A DNA stretch of 64,000 bases from Clostridia bacterium (GTDB lineage: Bacteria; Bacillota; Clostridia; Lachnospirales; Lachnospiraceae), in the NCBI GenBank assembly GCA_910575245.1, contig CAJTEN010000020.1:50889-114888 (forward strand), given 5' to 3'. The translations under genes and the position numbers were made by a program. Below, piece after piece: positions 36,918-46,515 of the stretch (position 1 is the stretch's first letter; the number at the start of each line of letters is the position of its first letter). The notes below the pieces were generated by a model. The model worked only from the letters and a program-made list of their open reading frames with translations. It searched no databases and was not told the DNA's origin.

Positions 36918-37009
36918 AATTGTATCTGCCGCATTTATAGTGCTGCTTTTTCTTTAACTAAGGAGATGAGCACTCTATATTTACGGTAAAGGGATATTTT
37001 CATCCATCT

Positions 37010-37025
37010 ACTTAATCGTTTAAGT
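37010..37025. promoter_or_regulatory. Candidate LacI-type operator 2
   Basis: ACTTAATCGTTTAAGT is a nearly perfect palindrome centred on CG, located about 90 bases downstream of the -10 box. Repressor bound here would act as a roadblock. Confidence 0.65.
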
Positions 37026-37093
37026 ATATTTGAACTTCTCCCGCAATGACATCCACCAAACACACGCCAACAATGGAAAAGGAGGCAACCACT

Positions 37094-39529
37094 ATGAAAT
37101 TCGGCTATTTCGATGATGCCAACCGCGAATACGTTATCACTACCCCCAAAACACCCTTACCCTGGATCAACTATTTAGGCTGCAACGAGTTCTTCACTCT
37201 TATCTCCAACACCTGCGGCGGCTATACCTTCTATAAGGATGCCAAACTGCTTCGCATGACCCGCTACCGCTACAATGATATACCAAACGATATCAACGGA
37301 AAATATTTCTATATCAAGGACCAGGACACCATATGGAATCCCGGCTGGAAACCGACCCAGACCAAACTGGACAGCTATGAATGCTGCCACGGCATCGGCT
37401 ACAGCCGTTTCACAGGCAGCAAGAACGGGGTAGAAGCTTCTGTACTCACCTTCGTTCCCACGGATGACAACTGTGAGATCAGTCAGCTGAAACTGACCAA
37501 CAACAGTGCTGCTCCGAAGACCCTGTCCCTCTTTTCCTATGTAGAATGGTGTCTCTGGAATGCCGACGATGACTCCCGGAATTTCCAGCGCAACTTAAAT
37601 ACGGGCGAAGTAGAAGTAACTGGTTCCACCATCTATCACAAGACGGAGTACAGAGAACGCAGGAACCACTATGCAGTCTATTCCGTCAATGTACCTGTGG
37701 ACGGATTCGATACAAGCCGCGATGCCTTCCTCGGCGCTTATCGCGGCGTCAATGACCCCGAAGCTGTGGAGAAAGGGCAGGCCGCGAATTCCATTGCCAG
37801 CGGCTGGTCCCCCATCGCCTCCCACCAGATCAACGTAACACTGTCTCCCGGCGAGACGAAATCCTATGTCTTCGTGCTTGGTTATGTGGAGAACCCTGAA
37901 GATGACAAGTGGGAAGCTCCGGGTATCATCAATAAGAAACCGGCCGAAGCTATGCTTTCCAGATACCGGTCCAATGCAGATGTGGAGAAAGCCTTTCAGG
38001 CACTGAATGCGTACTGGAGCGACCTGCTGTCCAGATACCATGTAAAGTCTTCCAATGAAAAGGTGGACCGCATGGTGAATCTTTGGAATCAATACCAGTG
38101 CATGGTTACTTTCAATATGTCCCGCTCCGCTTCCTACTATGAATCCGGTATCGGGCGAGGTATGGGATTCCGGGATTCCTGCCAGGATCTGCTGGGCTTC
38201 GTGCATCTGATTCCTGACCGCGCAAGACAGCGTATCATCGATATCGCTTCCACCCAGTTTGAGGACGGCAGCGCCTATCATCAGTATCAGCCTTTGACCA
38301 GGAGAGGAAACGCCGATATCGGCAGCGGCTTCAACGATGACCCATTATGGCTGATTGCAGGTACCTCCGCCTATGTACGCGAGAGCGGCGACACTTCCAT
38401 TCTCACAAAGATGGTACCTTTTGACAACGATATGTCTGTGGCACAGCCCCTGATAAACCATCTGAAGCGCTCCTTTGACTATACCGTAACCCACAAGGGG
38501 CCTCACGGTCTGCCGCTGATCGGGCGTGCAGACTGGAATGACTGCCTGAATCTAAACTGTTTCTCCGGGCATCCCGGCGAATCATTCCAGACATTCGGCC
38601 CCTCTGAGGGTCCCGTGGCAGAATCCGTCTTCATCGCTGCCATGTTCGTCAAATACGGTGAGGAATATGCCCAGCTGTGCGAACTCATGGATGACCGGGC
38701 AGAAGCCGATTATGCCCGCGCGGAAGTTAAGAAAATGTACGATGCCGTATTACAGGACGGATGGGACGGCGACTGGTTTCTCCGCGCCTACGATGCATAC
38801 GGCAATAAGATCGGCTCTAAAGAATGCGAAGAAGGGCAGATCTATATCGAATCCAACGGATTTTGTCCGCTGGCAGGCATCGGTATCCGGGAAGGACTTG
38901 CCGAAAAGGCGCTCAATTCCGTCAAAGAAAGACTGGATACCAGGTACGGAGTCATGATCCTGCAGCCCGCCTACACGAAATACCATCTGGAGCTGGGAGA
39001 AATATCCTCCTATCCGCCGGGATACAAGGAGAATGCCGGTATCTTCTGCCACAACAATCCGTGGGTTTCCATAGCGGAAACTGTGATCGGACGCGGCGGC
39101 AGAGCCTTCGAAATCTATCAGAAGACCTGCCCTTCCTATGTGGAAGAATACAGTGAGATCCACAGGACAGAGCCTTACGTATATTCCCAGATGGTGGCCG
39201 GCGCGGATGCCAAATACCACGGCGAAGCCAAGAACAGCTGGCTGACGGGAACAGCCGCATGGACCTTCGTCAATATATCACAGCATATTTTGGGCGTCTG
39301 TCCCACCCACGCCGGACTCAGCATTGATCCCTGCGTGCCGAAAGGCTTCGGAGATTTCGAGGTGACAAGAAAATTCCGCGAAGGCACCTATACGATTAAA
39401 GTAATAAATCCTGACAATGTAGAGAAGGGCGTGAAATCCATCACTGTGGATGGCAGGACAGTCTCCGGATGTGTTGTGCCTTATGAAAAAGGAAAAGAAC
39501 ATTACGACGTGGTGGTAACCATGGGATAA
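37094..39529 (+). CDS. GH94 glycoside phosphorylase, cellobiose phosphorylase-like
   Basis: 811 aa from ATG at 37094 (AAAAGGAGG nine bases upstream); the ATG at 37046 lacks a binding site. [29 protein letters not shown] is the classical cellobiose phosphorylase start. The GH94 core includes [58 protein letters not shown] (general-acid Asp), [18 protein letters not shown] and [17 protein letters not shown]. It cleaves a beta-glucoside with phosphate to glucose-1-phosphate plus glucose in the cytoplasm. No signal peptide. Cellobiose is the best guess; laminaribiose or another beta-glucoside is possible. Confidence 0.92.
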   Translation: MKFGYFDDANREYVITTPKTPLPWINYLGCNEFFTLISNTCGGYTFYKDAKLLRMTRYRYNDIPNDINGKYFYIKDQDTIWNPGWKPTQTKLDSYECCHGIGYSRFTGSKNGVEASVLTFVPTDDNCEISQLKLTNNSAAPKTLSLFSYVEWCLWNADDDSRNFQRNLNTGEVEVTGSTIYHKTEYRERRNHYAVYSVNVPVDGFDTSRDAFLGAYRGVNDPEAVEKGQAANSIASGWSPIASHQINVTLSPGETKSYVFVLGYVENPEDDKWEAPGIINKKPAEAMLSRYRSNADVEKAFQALNAYWSDLLSRYHVKSSNEKVDRMVNLWNQYQCMVTFNMSRSASYYESGIGRGMGFRDSCQDLLGFVHLIPDRARQRIIDIASTQFEDGSAYHQYQPLTRRGNADIGSGFNDDPLWLIAGTSAYVRESGDTSILTKMVPFDNDMSVAQPLINHLKRSFDYTVTHKGPHGLPLIGRADWNDCLNLNCFSGHPGESFQTFGPSEGPVAESVFIAAMFVKYGEEYAQLCELMDDRAEADYARAEVKKMYDAVLQDGWDGDWFLRAYDAYGNKIGSKECEEGQIYIESNGFCPLAGIGIREGLAEKALNSVKERLDTRYGVMILQPAYTKYHLELGEISSYPPGYKENAGIFCHNNPWVSIAETVIGRGGRAFEIYQKTCPSYVEEYSEIHRTEPYVYSQMVAGADAKYHGEAKNSWLTGTAAWTFVNISQHILGVCPTHAGLSIDPCVPKGFGDFEVTRKFREGTYTIKVINPDNVEKGVKSITVDGRTVSGCVVPYEKGKEHYDVVVTMG

Positions 39530-39547
39530 TCAGACACAGCCACATAT

Positions 39548-39578
39548 AAAAGAGTTTGCCATCGGCAAACTCTTTTTG
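39548..39578. terminator. Bidirectional terminator
   Basis: AAAGAGTTTGCC-ATC-GGCAAACTCTTTTT: perfect 12-bp stem with A-run and T-run on the two sides, between convergent genes. Confidence 0.9.
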
Positions 39579-39611
39579 ACTGCTCTTTCAGGTAATTCTT
39601 CCGGTATTTGA

Positions 39612-39797
39612 TTATTTTTCCAAATTCTCTCTCAGACGTTTCATTGTTCTGTCGATTTTTTTCAATGCCAGTTCTTTTTCCGGGCTGTCAGGTGTCTGCT
39701 GCACCAGCTCGCGGACATCCTCCCAGTCTTCCAGCTGATTGCGTAAGTCCGCATACCATTGTTCGTTGGTCATTCCCATATCCTGAAGTACCTCCAT
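39612..39797 (-). CDS. Small acidic protein of unknown function
   Basis: 61 aa from ATG at 39797 with GGGAGG nine to ten bases upstream. The longer frame to 39950 lacks a binding site. The sequence MEVLQDMGMTNEQWYADLRNQLEDWEDVREL...LALKKIDRTMKRLRENLEK is helical and highly charged. A similar small protein is common in Lachnospiraceae, but I cannot name a function. Confidence 0.55.
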   Translation of the reverse strand: MEVLQDMGMTNEQWYADLRNQLEDWEDVRELVQQTPDSPEKELALKKIDRTMKRLRENLEK

Positions 39798-40030
39798 TTT
39801 CCCATCCTCCCGTCTGTCAAATTCAACATTCTGCCTTTTCTGTATTGTACCATAGCCGCCTGATGCAATCAATACAACATCATGTATGCAGATTTTTTTG
39901 TGACCACTAGTTTCTTGAAAAAGCTTGTTTTTATTCCGGAGATATGACAAAATATGATTTGCGAAAACTCTAACCCCATGTTATAGTTTTCTGTCATCAC
40001 GAAAGTGAGTTCTAAGGGAGCGTGTGAGTA

Positions 40031-40948
40031 ATGAGTCAGTACATGTCCATCGGAAAAGTATCAAAACTGAAAAACGTAAGCATCAAATCTCTGCGCTATT
40101 ATGACCAGATCGGTATCCTGAAACCGGCTTTTGTCAATACAGAGACGAATTACAGATATTATACGGAAGATCAGCTCTATCTGCTGGACGCCATCACTGT
40201 CTGTATCAAACTGGGGATTCCGCTGAAAGACTTGAATCATTATGTTGAAAAGGACTCCATCAATCTGCAGAAACTGCTCTATGACGGCAAAATTCTGGCA
40301 GAACAGCGGATCCTTGAAATCCACAACTGCCTCGGCGCCCTGCAGGATACCCTGCAGAAAATGGGCAGCGCCGTTACCGGCCTGGCTAAAATTCCTGAGA
40401 GTAGGAGCGGCATTCTGCTGCCGGATGGTTTCTATCATAACATATTACGCAAGAGATATCTTCTCACAATACCATTGGATGAAATGGATACACCGAAATA
40501 TTATGGCCAGCATATCCTGAAGCTGTTCGTCACCGCCCAGCAGTCCGGTATTACGGCCTCCTATCCTTCAGGCGTTCTGCACGAGTATCTTGACGGTGTC
40601 TATCAGCGCCATATGTTCCTGACAGTCAGTGCAGAATCTGCACCGGCCACACTCACCGGCCATGCAGGCTCCGCCATCCCGGACGAGGCTTCCCTGCGCC
40701 ATGTCCCTGAAAGCATCACGGATCCCTCCGGCAATACCTTCCGAATTCTTCCGGAAGGCGATTATGCATGCCGTAAAATCTCTGTCCATATAGCGGACTT
40801 TACATCCGTGCAGGAAGAAATGAGAGAAGTCCTGAAGGAACAGGACTTCTGCGTTATCGAAACAGATACTCTTTCTGAGAAAAACAAAAAAGACGGGTAT
40901 GCCTTTGAACTGGAATACTATCTTGCATCTGCTGTCCGTTTTCCATAA
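40031..40948 (+). CDS. MerR-family regulator with GyrI-like effector domain
   Basis: 305 aa: MSIGKVSKLKNVSIKSLRYYDQIGILKPAFVNTETNYRYYTEDQL winged helix (residues 4-75), coiled-coil dimerisation helix (about 85-120) and a C-terminal GyrI/BmrR-like domain that usually binds lipophilic cations. GGGAGCG precedes the ATG. No target gene adjoins; the next gene converges. Promoter sequences upstream (39951-40030) are A+T-rich, but no unusual 19-bp spacer is certain. Confidence 0.88.
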   Translation: MSQYMSIGKVSKLKNVSIKSLRYYDQIGILKPAFVNTETNYRYYTEDQLYLLDAITVCIKLGIPLKDLNHYVEKDSINLQKLLYDGKILAEQRILEIHNCLGALQDTLQKMGSAVTGLAKIPESRSGILLPDGFYHNILRKRYLLTIPLDEMDTPKYYGQHILKLFVTAQQSGITASYPSGVLHEYLDGVYQRHMFLTVSAESAPATLTGHAGSAIPDEASLRHVPESITDPSGNTFRILPEGDYACRKISVHIADFTSVQEEMREVLKEQDFCVIETDTLSEKNKKDGYAFELEYYLASAVRFP

Positions 40949-40949
40949 T

Positions 40950-41774
40950 CTAATCCCGCCGCAGCTGATACAGCACCTCCTCAAAACACACCCCGTCCGT
41001 CCTGGGAATCTCCATCTCCACGGACTTCAGAATGCATTTCTTCACAAATCCCGACGCTTTACGCACGGAACGGTCAAAGGGCACGCCGTTCACGCCGTCT
41101 GCCGATATGATGGAAGTAAACACATCACCTGTACAGGAACGCTCTGCATCCACCCTGTGGGTTCGGATCATCCGGGGTTCCTTACCTTGCTCATAGATGT
41201 AATTGGCTATAAAACCGCCCTGGGGAATGCCGGTAATAACTACCTTAGACGGCCCGAACGACGCAATACATTCCGCCATGGCATACAATTCCCGTTTCCG
41301 CCATCCCGAATCCTTATAGGGAGTGTCCGACAGCTTACAGGCCTCCGTCAGATTCGGCGTCGTGATATTCGAAAGAGCCACCAGCCTTTTCATCTCCGTA
41401 CACATCCTGTCTGTATAAGTAACATATATCTTACCGTGATCTCCCATAACAGGATCCACGGTCACCAGCGTATCCTTTTTAGAAAAATCATGGATAAAGC
41501 CTTTCACGATATCAATCTGCTTCGCCGATCCCAGAAACCCCGTCATGATTCCCTCAAACTTAAGCCCCAGCTTCCGCCAGTTCGCTATGTAAGCTCCCAT
41601 ACGGTCTGTATAGTCATCGATATAGTAATACGGATATCCCATGTGATTGGACAGAATTGCCGTAGGCACCGGACAGCACTGCACGCCCAGGTAGGACAGG
41701 ATCGGCAGAGTAACCGTGGTAGAACACCTGCCGAATCCGGATATATCATTAATCACTGCTATTTTCTTCTGCAT
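40950..41774 (-). CDS. pdxY: Pyridoxamine/pyridoxal kinase
   Basis: 274 aa ribokinase-fold enzyme: KKIAVINDISGFGRCSTTVTLPILSYLGVQCCPVPTAILSNHMGYP, VTVDPVMGDHGKIYVTY, ITTPNLTEACKLSDTPY and the anion-hole/catalytic segment RSCTGDVFTSIISADGVNG (Asp base). It phosphorylates B6 vitamers using ATP. Monocistronic and convergent with the MerR gene by one base. Confidence 0.9.
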   Translation of the reverse strand: MQKKIAVINDISGFGRCSTTVTLPILSYLGVQCCPVPTAILSNHMGYPYYYIDDYTDRMGAYIANWRKLGLKFEGIMTGFLGSAKQIDIVKGFIHDFSKKDTLVTVDPVMGDHGKIYVTYTDRMCTEMKRLVALSNITTPNLTEACKLSDTPYKDSGWRKRELYAMAECIASFGPSKVVITGIPQGGFIANYIYEQGKEPRMIRTHRVDAERSCTGDVFTSIISADGVNGVPFDRSVRKASGFVKKCILKSVEMEIPRTDGVCFEEVLYQLRRD

Positions 41775-41856
41775 GCCAGGTTACTTCCTTCTTTACAAAC
41801 TTATCACAGTCTACCACAAATATCCTGACATAACAACCACAAAGAAAATATGTCCC

Positions 41857-42441
41857 TTACTCCTTCTTCTCCTTCTCTTCCGCTTCTTCTGCTCTTTCCA
41901 CCGGCGTATTTCTCATGTTGTCTATCTCCTGAAGCGCATCCTTCGACTGACGCACCTCCGTGATCTTGCGCAGAATCAGGTTGATATCCTCCGGTGAAAA
42001 CATATCCAGGCACTTCATCAGTCCTTCCATATCATTCAGATCGATATGCACCGTCCCTACCGAAGTGCTGACATGGATCCATTCAGGATTCATGCTTCCG
42101 CCGATGGTGATGCTGTTTCCTCTCATAGAATCTTTCTCCACATATACCCTGACGCCATTGTGGTAGACTTCCTTCGTAACCTTCCCACCTGCCTCCGCTT
42201 CACCCATCTGCCGCAAAATGATACCGATAGAATCTGTTGCTCCGCAGGACTCTCCGGAAGCGATAAATTCATCCGCCCGTTTCAGCTTGGCCGCAAAGGA
42301 GTCTGTACCCATGCCATCCCCTTCCAATCCCATCTTACTGCGCCTGGCCAGATTCTCACTGTATTTCCTGATCTCCTGGGCCGCGTAATCCATGTTCCCG
42401 CTTACCGGGTAAAAAGCTCCATACCTGTTGTTTCCTATCAT
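41857..42441 (-). CDS. Conserved protein of unknown function, third gene of a sigma-factor operon
   Basis: 194 aa from ATG at 42441 (MIGNNRYGAFYPVSGNMDYAAQEIRKYSENLARRSKMG), with GGAGAGG upstream; a start seven codons earlier is less likely. It has a predicted beta-rich middle (VTKEVYHNGVRVYVEKDSMRGNSITIGGSMNPEWIHVSTSVGTVHIDLND) and a Glu/Lys-rich tail. No signal peptide or transmembrane segment. It follows a second unknown gene and an ECF sigma gene, so may be part of one stress- or surface-related unit. Function not known. Confidence 0.6.
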   Translation of the reverse strand: MIGNNRYGAFYPVSGNMDYAAQEIRKYSENLARRSKMGLEGDGMGTDSFAAKLKRADEFIASGESCGATDSIGIILRQMGEAEAGGKVTKEVYHNGVRVYVEKDSMRGNSITIGGSMNPEWIHVSTSVGTVHIDLNDMEGLMKCLDMFSPEDINLILRKITEVRQSKDALQEIDNMRNTPVERAEEAEEKEKKE

Positions 42442-42476
42442 TTTCTTTCCCTCTCCTGTCATATATATTTTTAAGC

Positions 42477-42959
42477 TTAATTCTGCATTTTTTCCACTGT
42501 CTCCACCGCAAACTGTTCTATCCTGTGCTGTGTCTGCTCCTGCACTTTACCGGTATCCACCCGGTAAGCTTCCAGCCTTCCGTCATCGTACTTCGCCTCC
42601 ACGTAGACATGACTGCCCTCCCATTTTCCCTTCAGCGTGTACCCCTCTGCCACCGCTATCTCAATGTTATCGCTCTCTTCATAATTCATATGTCTTACCT
42701 CAGCAGCCTGTACGGCATCCATTCTCGTCACCGCACTGACACGAATTCCTGCCATACTGCCCAGCATACCAACCCCGGTTTTCTCCTCGCCTCTGCATGG
42801 CGTAAGTTCTGTCTTCTCCCTGTCATCCTTCGCCCGTCCCTGATATTTCAGGTTCTGCATCAGACTTTCCTGAAACACCTCCGTGTGTCCCTGTGTCCGT
42901 TTATTCGGATAATCCGGTATACTCCTCTTCCCTTTTCCGCCAATCTCCTGTACACTCAT
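42477..42959 (-). CDS. Conserved protein of unknown function, second gene of a sigma-factor operon
   Basis: 160 aa from ATG at 42959, preceded by GGAGAGTTT. A longer frame reaches back to 43007, overlapping the sigma gene by 20 bases, and cannot be excluded. N-terminal half polar and low in structure; C-terminal half beta-rich (NIEIAVAEGYTLKGKWEGSHVYVEAKYDDGRLEAYRVDTGKVQEQTQHRIEQFAVETVEKM). It looks soluble, without membrane anchors. Confidence 0.55.
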   Translation of the reverse strand: MSVQEIGGKGKRSIPDYPNKRTQGHTEVFQESLMQNLKYQGRAKDDREKTELTPCRGEEKTGVGMLGSMAGIRVSAVTRMDAVQAAEVRHMNYEESDNIEIAVAEGYTLKGKWEGSHVYVEAKYDDGRLEAYRVDTGKVQEQTQHRIEQFAVETVEKMQN

Positions 42960-42987
42960 AAACTCTCCGGCCTCCATTCCGTCAGAA

Positions 42988-43506
42988 TCATAACATCTCA
43001 GATTCATTCGCTTTTATAAGCATTTTTTTAACTTCTTCCCTGCCGCGCCTCAGTCTCGTCTTAATGGTTCCTTCCTTTTCATTCAAGACCCCGGCAATCT
43101 CATGTATAGAATAATCTTCATAATAAAACAGATAAATCGGATTCCGGTAATGCACCGGAAGCTTCAGTACCGCCTCCAGTGTGCTGTCATCCCTGATCTG
43201 GTAAGGCAGATAAACCTCTCTGGATTCCGCCATCAGAGATTCCTCCAAAGGCACCGTTTTCCGATGCCAGCTGCTTTTCAGGATATCCATACATATATGA
43301 ATCGTAGTCCGTATCAGCCATGCCTTCTCGTGTTCCTTGTTCAAAATGGGCTTCTCATCCTTCATATAACGCAGGAATGCTTCCTGTACCACATCCTCGG
43401 CGTCTGCCCGATTCTTCATATTGGCAAAAGCAACCCGATACAGCATCGTCTGATATTCCTCCACCAGATAATTCCATCTCTGTTCTCTTGCAAACTCCTG
43501 CTCCAT
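42988..43506 (-). CDS. ECF-type RNA polymerase sigma factor
   Basis: 172 aa from ATG at 43506 (MEQEFAREQRWNYLVEEYQTMLYRVAFANMKNRADAEDVVQEAFLRYM), AAGGA about a dozen bases upstream. Sigma region 2 residues about 10-80; region 4 about 110-165 (LPVHYRNPIYLFYYEDYSIHEIAGVLNEKEGTIKTRLRRGREEVKKML). No anti-sigma gene is recognisable; the two following genes encode soluble unknowns, so the partner may be one of them or absent. Confidence 0.88.
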   Translation of the reverse strand: MEQEFAREQRWNYLVEEYQTMLYRVAFANMKNRADAEDVVQEAFLRYMKDEKPILNKEHEKAWLIRTTIHICMDILKSSWHRKTVPLEESLMAESREVYLPYQIRDDSTLEAVLKLPVHYRNPIYLFYYEDYSIHEIAGVLNEKEGTIKTRLRRGREEVKKMLIKANESEML

Positions 43507-43608
43507 CCCGTCATAATTCCTTGTTATTCTGTAATCTTCTGTCCCTACAAACAATACGAACATGGGGCAGGAAAAGTTTCATTTTCAGAAAATTTTCCTG
43601 CCCTCTTT

Positions 43609-43644
43609 GTAACAGTTGAGCCTTTCGGCTTACTGAACTGTTAC
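43609..43644. repeat. GTAACAGTT-type intergenic hairpin
   Basis: GTAACAGTTgagcc...ctgAACTGTTAC, the recurrent palindrome of this genome (see also 50477-50820 and 56867-56893). It lies between lspA and the sigma gene. Confidence 0.6.
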
Positions 43645-43689
43645 CCCTCTTTACACTTTCTGTTCGTCAGCAGCAACTTATCTTAACGG

Positions 43690-44205
43690 TCATTTGCCCT
43701 GAAAACTCAGCAGAAAGTCAACATCTGCCTCTCCATAGTATAATAATAACAGCAATCCCGTCAAGCCAGCCCCGACAACCACACACATATCCGCAAAATT
43801 AAATTTAGGAAAGTCAATAAGTCTAAAGCAAATGAAATCCACCACATACCCTCTTACCACCCTGTCTATCAAATTCCCTGCCGCCCCGGCAATGATCAGG
43901 CAGATGCAGAAGCTGATTCCGGCATACCTCTTTATATCCAATACCTGAAGTAATTTCCCTGCCAGAACCGTAATAACCGGCACTGTAATAAGTATCAGCA
44001 TCATTCCTTGACCCGCAAAGGAATTGAAAGCCGCTCCCACATTCTCAAAATATTCCAGTTCGAGTATGCCTTCTATCAGCAAAATGCGCTCCCCTCCCTT
44101 GAGAAAGTGTATCGCAAGCAGCTTGGCCATCTGGTCTAGCCCTGTTAAAAATACGATAAATACCACACTAAGCAATAGTTTCGACCTTTTATTTTCTCTC
44201 TGCAT
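43690..44205 (-). CDS. lspA: Lipoprotein signal peptidase (signal peptidase II)
   Basis: 171 aa from ATG at 44205, six bases after GGAGGT. Four membrane helices. Conserved motifs FENVGAAFN, AGAAGNLIDRVVRGYVVDFI and FPKFNFADMCVVVG hold the two catalytic Asp residues. It cleaves prolipoproteins such as those encoded at 18839, 48729 and 50835. Normally followed by a pseudouridine synthase; here isolated, so possibly a second copy. Confidence 0.93.
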   Translation of the reverse strand: MQRENKRSKLLLSVVFIVFLTGLDQMAKLLAIHFLKGGERILLIEGILELEYFENVGAAFNSFAGQGMMLILITVPVITVLAGKLLQVLDIKRYAGISFCICLIIAGAAGNLIDRVVRGYVVDFICFRLIDFPKFNFADMCVVVGAGLTGLLLLLYYGEADVDFLLSFQGK

Positions 44206-44260
44206 TCCCTTACCTCCACTTACCATTCTTCTATTACCATCATGTCCCTGACTAACATAT

Positions 44261-44932
44261 CTAATAATCCCGCTTCTCCGTCATTTTCACACACAGTACC
44301 ACTCCGGCAGCCATCACCGCCAGCGCAATAACGATACTTCCTAAGCTTATCACATACGGCCTGTCACTGATTAGTTCCAGCAGTTTCATTGCAGACTCCG
44401 GATTCTGTCTCGCCTCTTCAAGCAGCTTCATTGACCCGAAGAAAAAACACATCCCCGGAATCATTCTGACAAGACTTAAAAACTGCGCCCCATAGTTTTC
44501 CCCTACCAGATACAGGGCAATATATTGCACGGTGATAAAGACCAGCCCTACGGAAAGAATAATCATGCAGAACGGCAGCACTATGACATTTTCCTCCGCT
44601 CCGACATACAACCGGTACACTACCATACATCCTGCACTGATCGCGGAACCGATCATAAGCAGGGAGAGACCAAACAGAAATCTCCCCAGCACCCTATGCC
44701 AGACGGTCGCAGGCAGCAGCTGCAGAAAGCCCGCGTCCTTCCTGCTGCAGTTTCCAAATGGTACGGTTGAGAACACGATTGTAATAAAAATGCCATACAA
44801 AAAGACCATCACATCTGTTCCGTCCGTTATAAACTTCAAAATCATTATCACAACCGCCAGTATAACAGAAATCAGATACAGCTGTGTTCTCGACCGGATA
44901 TAATCTATTTTTGTAAAGTATAAAGTCTTCAT
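44261..44932 (-). CDS. ABC transporter permease of a GntR-controlled exporter
   Basis: 223 aa with six hydrophobic helices; the N-terminus is MKTLYFTKIDYIRSRTQLYLISVILAVVIMILKF and the first loop reads VFSTVPFGNCSRKDAGFLQLLPATVWHRVLGRFLFGLSLL. ABC_2-type membrane protein of the YtrC/D type. Its start lies six bases after the stop of the ATPase gene; same operon. Confidence 0.8.
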   Translation of the reverse strand: MKTLYFTKIDYIRSRTQLYLISVILAVVIMILKFITDGTDVMVFLYGIFITIVFSTVPFGNCSRKDAGFLQLLPATVWHRVLGRFLFGLSLLMIGSAISAGCMVVYRLYVGAEENVIVLPFCMIILSVGLVFITVQYIALYLVGENYGAQFLSLVRMIPGMCFFFGSMKLLEEARQNPESAMKLLELISDRPYVISLGSIVIALAVMAAGVVLCVKMTEKRDY

Positions 44933-44938
44933 GCACCC

Positions 44939-45793
44939 TTACCTCTCTTTCTCATCAATATAATGAATCACAATCTGGTCGATTGTCGGTTTCTCAAAAT
45001 GAAACTCATTGGTCAGAAGATCGGCCTTATCACTGGGCAGTATCGCCTCAAAACCGTAAGCATTGTCAATGATTCCAATCAATTCCTTCTGAAGTCTGGC
45101 TGAGATCGCCCGCCTTTCTCCCTTGACCAGAAGAAAACTCTCCATGAGATCATCCTTCGAATCATAGAGCACAGTCTTCCCTTCATGAATAAAATAGACG
45201 TAGTCGGCAATCTGCTCCAGATCACTCAGAATATGCGTCGAAAAGATCACACTGCGTTCTCCGTCGGCAATATATTCCTGCAGAAGCTTCAAAACCTCTG
45301 CCCGCACCACCGGATCCAGCCCATTCGTCGCTTCATCCAGCACAAGCAGCTTCGTATCCCTGGCAAGCACTGAGGCAAACATCAGCTTTACCTTCATTCC
45401 CCTTGAAAACTCTTTCAGTTGAAGCTTCTCATCCAGTTTCCATCGTTTCGTCAGTTCGTCGAATTTCTCCGTAGAAAAGGAAGAATAGAAATCTCCCATC
45501 ACTCTGCGGATATCCCTGACCCGGAAATTGTCCGGGAAATAGAACTCATCTCCTATATAGCCGATGTACTCCTTGTAATGAATCTCATCCTCCATGCATG
45601 TTATCCCGTTCACATAAATCTCTCCGCCGTTGCATTTACAGATATTTGTGATCAGATTCAGCGTGGTGCTCTTGCCTGCACCGTTCTGTCCCACATAGCC
45701 CATGATATATCCTTTCGGGAGCGTGAAACTGATATTCTCCAGACTGAATGTCTTATAATATTTCGAAAGATTGCGTACTTCCAGTAATTCCAT
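44939..45793 (-). CDS. ABC transporter ATP-binding protein of a GntR-controlled exporter (YtrB-like)
   Basis: 284 aa from ATG at 45793 (MELLEVRNLSKYYKTFSLENISFTLPKGYIMGYVGQNGAGKSTTLNLI), with AGAGGA upstream; a longer frame adds 21 residues without support. Signature FSRGMKVKLMFASVLAR and Walker B LLVLDEATNGLDPVVRAE, H-loop STHILSDLE. Resembles the ATPase of ytr-type operons induced by cell-wall antibiotics. It pairs with the permease immediately downstream. Confidence 0.9.
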   Translation of the reverse strand: MELLEVRNLSKYYKTFSLENISFTLPKGYIMGYVGQNGAGKSTTLNLITNICKCNGGEIYVNGITCMEDEIHYKEYIGYIGDEFYFPDNFRVRDIRRVMGDFYSSFSTEKFDELTKRWKLDEKLQLKEFSRGMKVKLMFASVLARDTKLLVLDEATNGLDPVVRAEVLKLLQEYIADGERSVIFSTHILSDLEQIADYVYFIHEGKTVLYDSKDDLMESFLLVKGERRAISARLQKELIGIIDNAYGFEAILPSDKADLLTNEFHFEKPTIDQIVIHYIDEKER

Positions 45794-45923
45794 CCCATTC
45801 CTCTTTTCTGCGCATTCCTCATAGCTTCCGGCTCTGTGCAGGTGCGCGTCAGACACAGACCCCTATTTCACTTCTTCCATATCCATACTGCAGGACGTCC
45901 GCTTTCATTCATCCTGCATGCCG

Positions 45924-46313
45924 TTAGGCACCGGGCACATCCGTTGCCCTGAGCAGATTATGGAAAATCTCCGCAAGCTCCGCCTCCGGCAGCCCCATCA
46001 CCCGTGCCGTTTCTATGGCTGTCGTCAGCCCTTCCTCAATCCGCAGGAGATATTGTTCCTTCAGCATGCTGTTGTCCTTGGACAGAACCACGCTTCCCTT
46101 CCCCTGCATGGCCGCTATAAACCCTTCCGTCTCCAGATCACTGTATGCTCTGGTAGTCGTAATGACGCTGACCCCTATCTCCTTGGCCAGCTGCCTGATG
46201 GACGGCAGTGTGCTTCCTTCCGGAATCTGGCCGTTTAGTATCTGCTCCTTCAGCTGCTCTCTGATCTGCGCATAAATCGGCAGTTCAGACTGATTTGATA
46301 TAATAATTTTCAT
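45924..46313 (-). CDS. GntR-family regulator, YtrA subfamily
   Basis: 129 aa: winged-helix SELPIYAQIREQLKEQILNGQIPEGSTLPSIRQLAKEIGVSVITTTRAYSDLETEGFIAAMQGKGSVVL and only a short C-terminal helical pair, the YtrA hallmark. It heads the ABC operon 130 bp upstream of the ATPase and probably represses it by binding the palindrome at 46423-46460. Confidence 0.92.
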   Translation of the reverse strand: MKIIISNQSELPIYAQIREQLKEQILNGQIPEGSTLPSIRQLAKEIGVSVITTTRAYSDLETEGFIAAMQGKGSVVLSKDNSMLKEQYLLRIEEGLTTAIETARVMGLPEAELAEIFHNLLRATDVPGA

Positions 46314-46422
46314 CGGTTAACCTCCTCGCGGCATTCTTCCTTCACAGTTGCAGCAGTCCCAATTACTGCACATGCACAGACCTGCCTGAACTGTTGCGCG
46401 AAGATTACCGCGATTCTTAAAT

Positions 46423-46471
46423 AGTATATACTGTATATATTACATTATATACAGTATATGCAATTTGTCAA
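46423..46471 (-). promoter_or_regulatory. Promoter and operator of the GntR-ABC operon
   Basis: Minus strand TTGACA (46466-46471), 16 bases, TATAAT (46444-46449). It is overlapped by the long palindrome TATACTGTATATA-TTACAT-TATATACAGTATA, the kind of symmetrical A+T-rich operator used by YtrA-type repressors. Binding would cover the -10 box, giving autorepression. Confidence 0.8.
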
Positions 46472-46515
46472 CAGTCAATCGGCGATATTTTTATCCTGTT
46501 ACAAACTCTTTTGAA

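Noticed and set aside
36966..36990. Seven-codon leader frame (MSTLYLR) before the GH94 gene
   Set aside because: The AAGGAG touches its ATG with no spacer, so translation is unlikely, and no attenuator follows.
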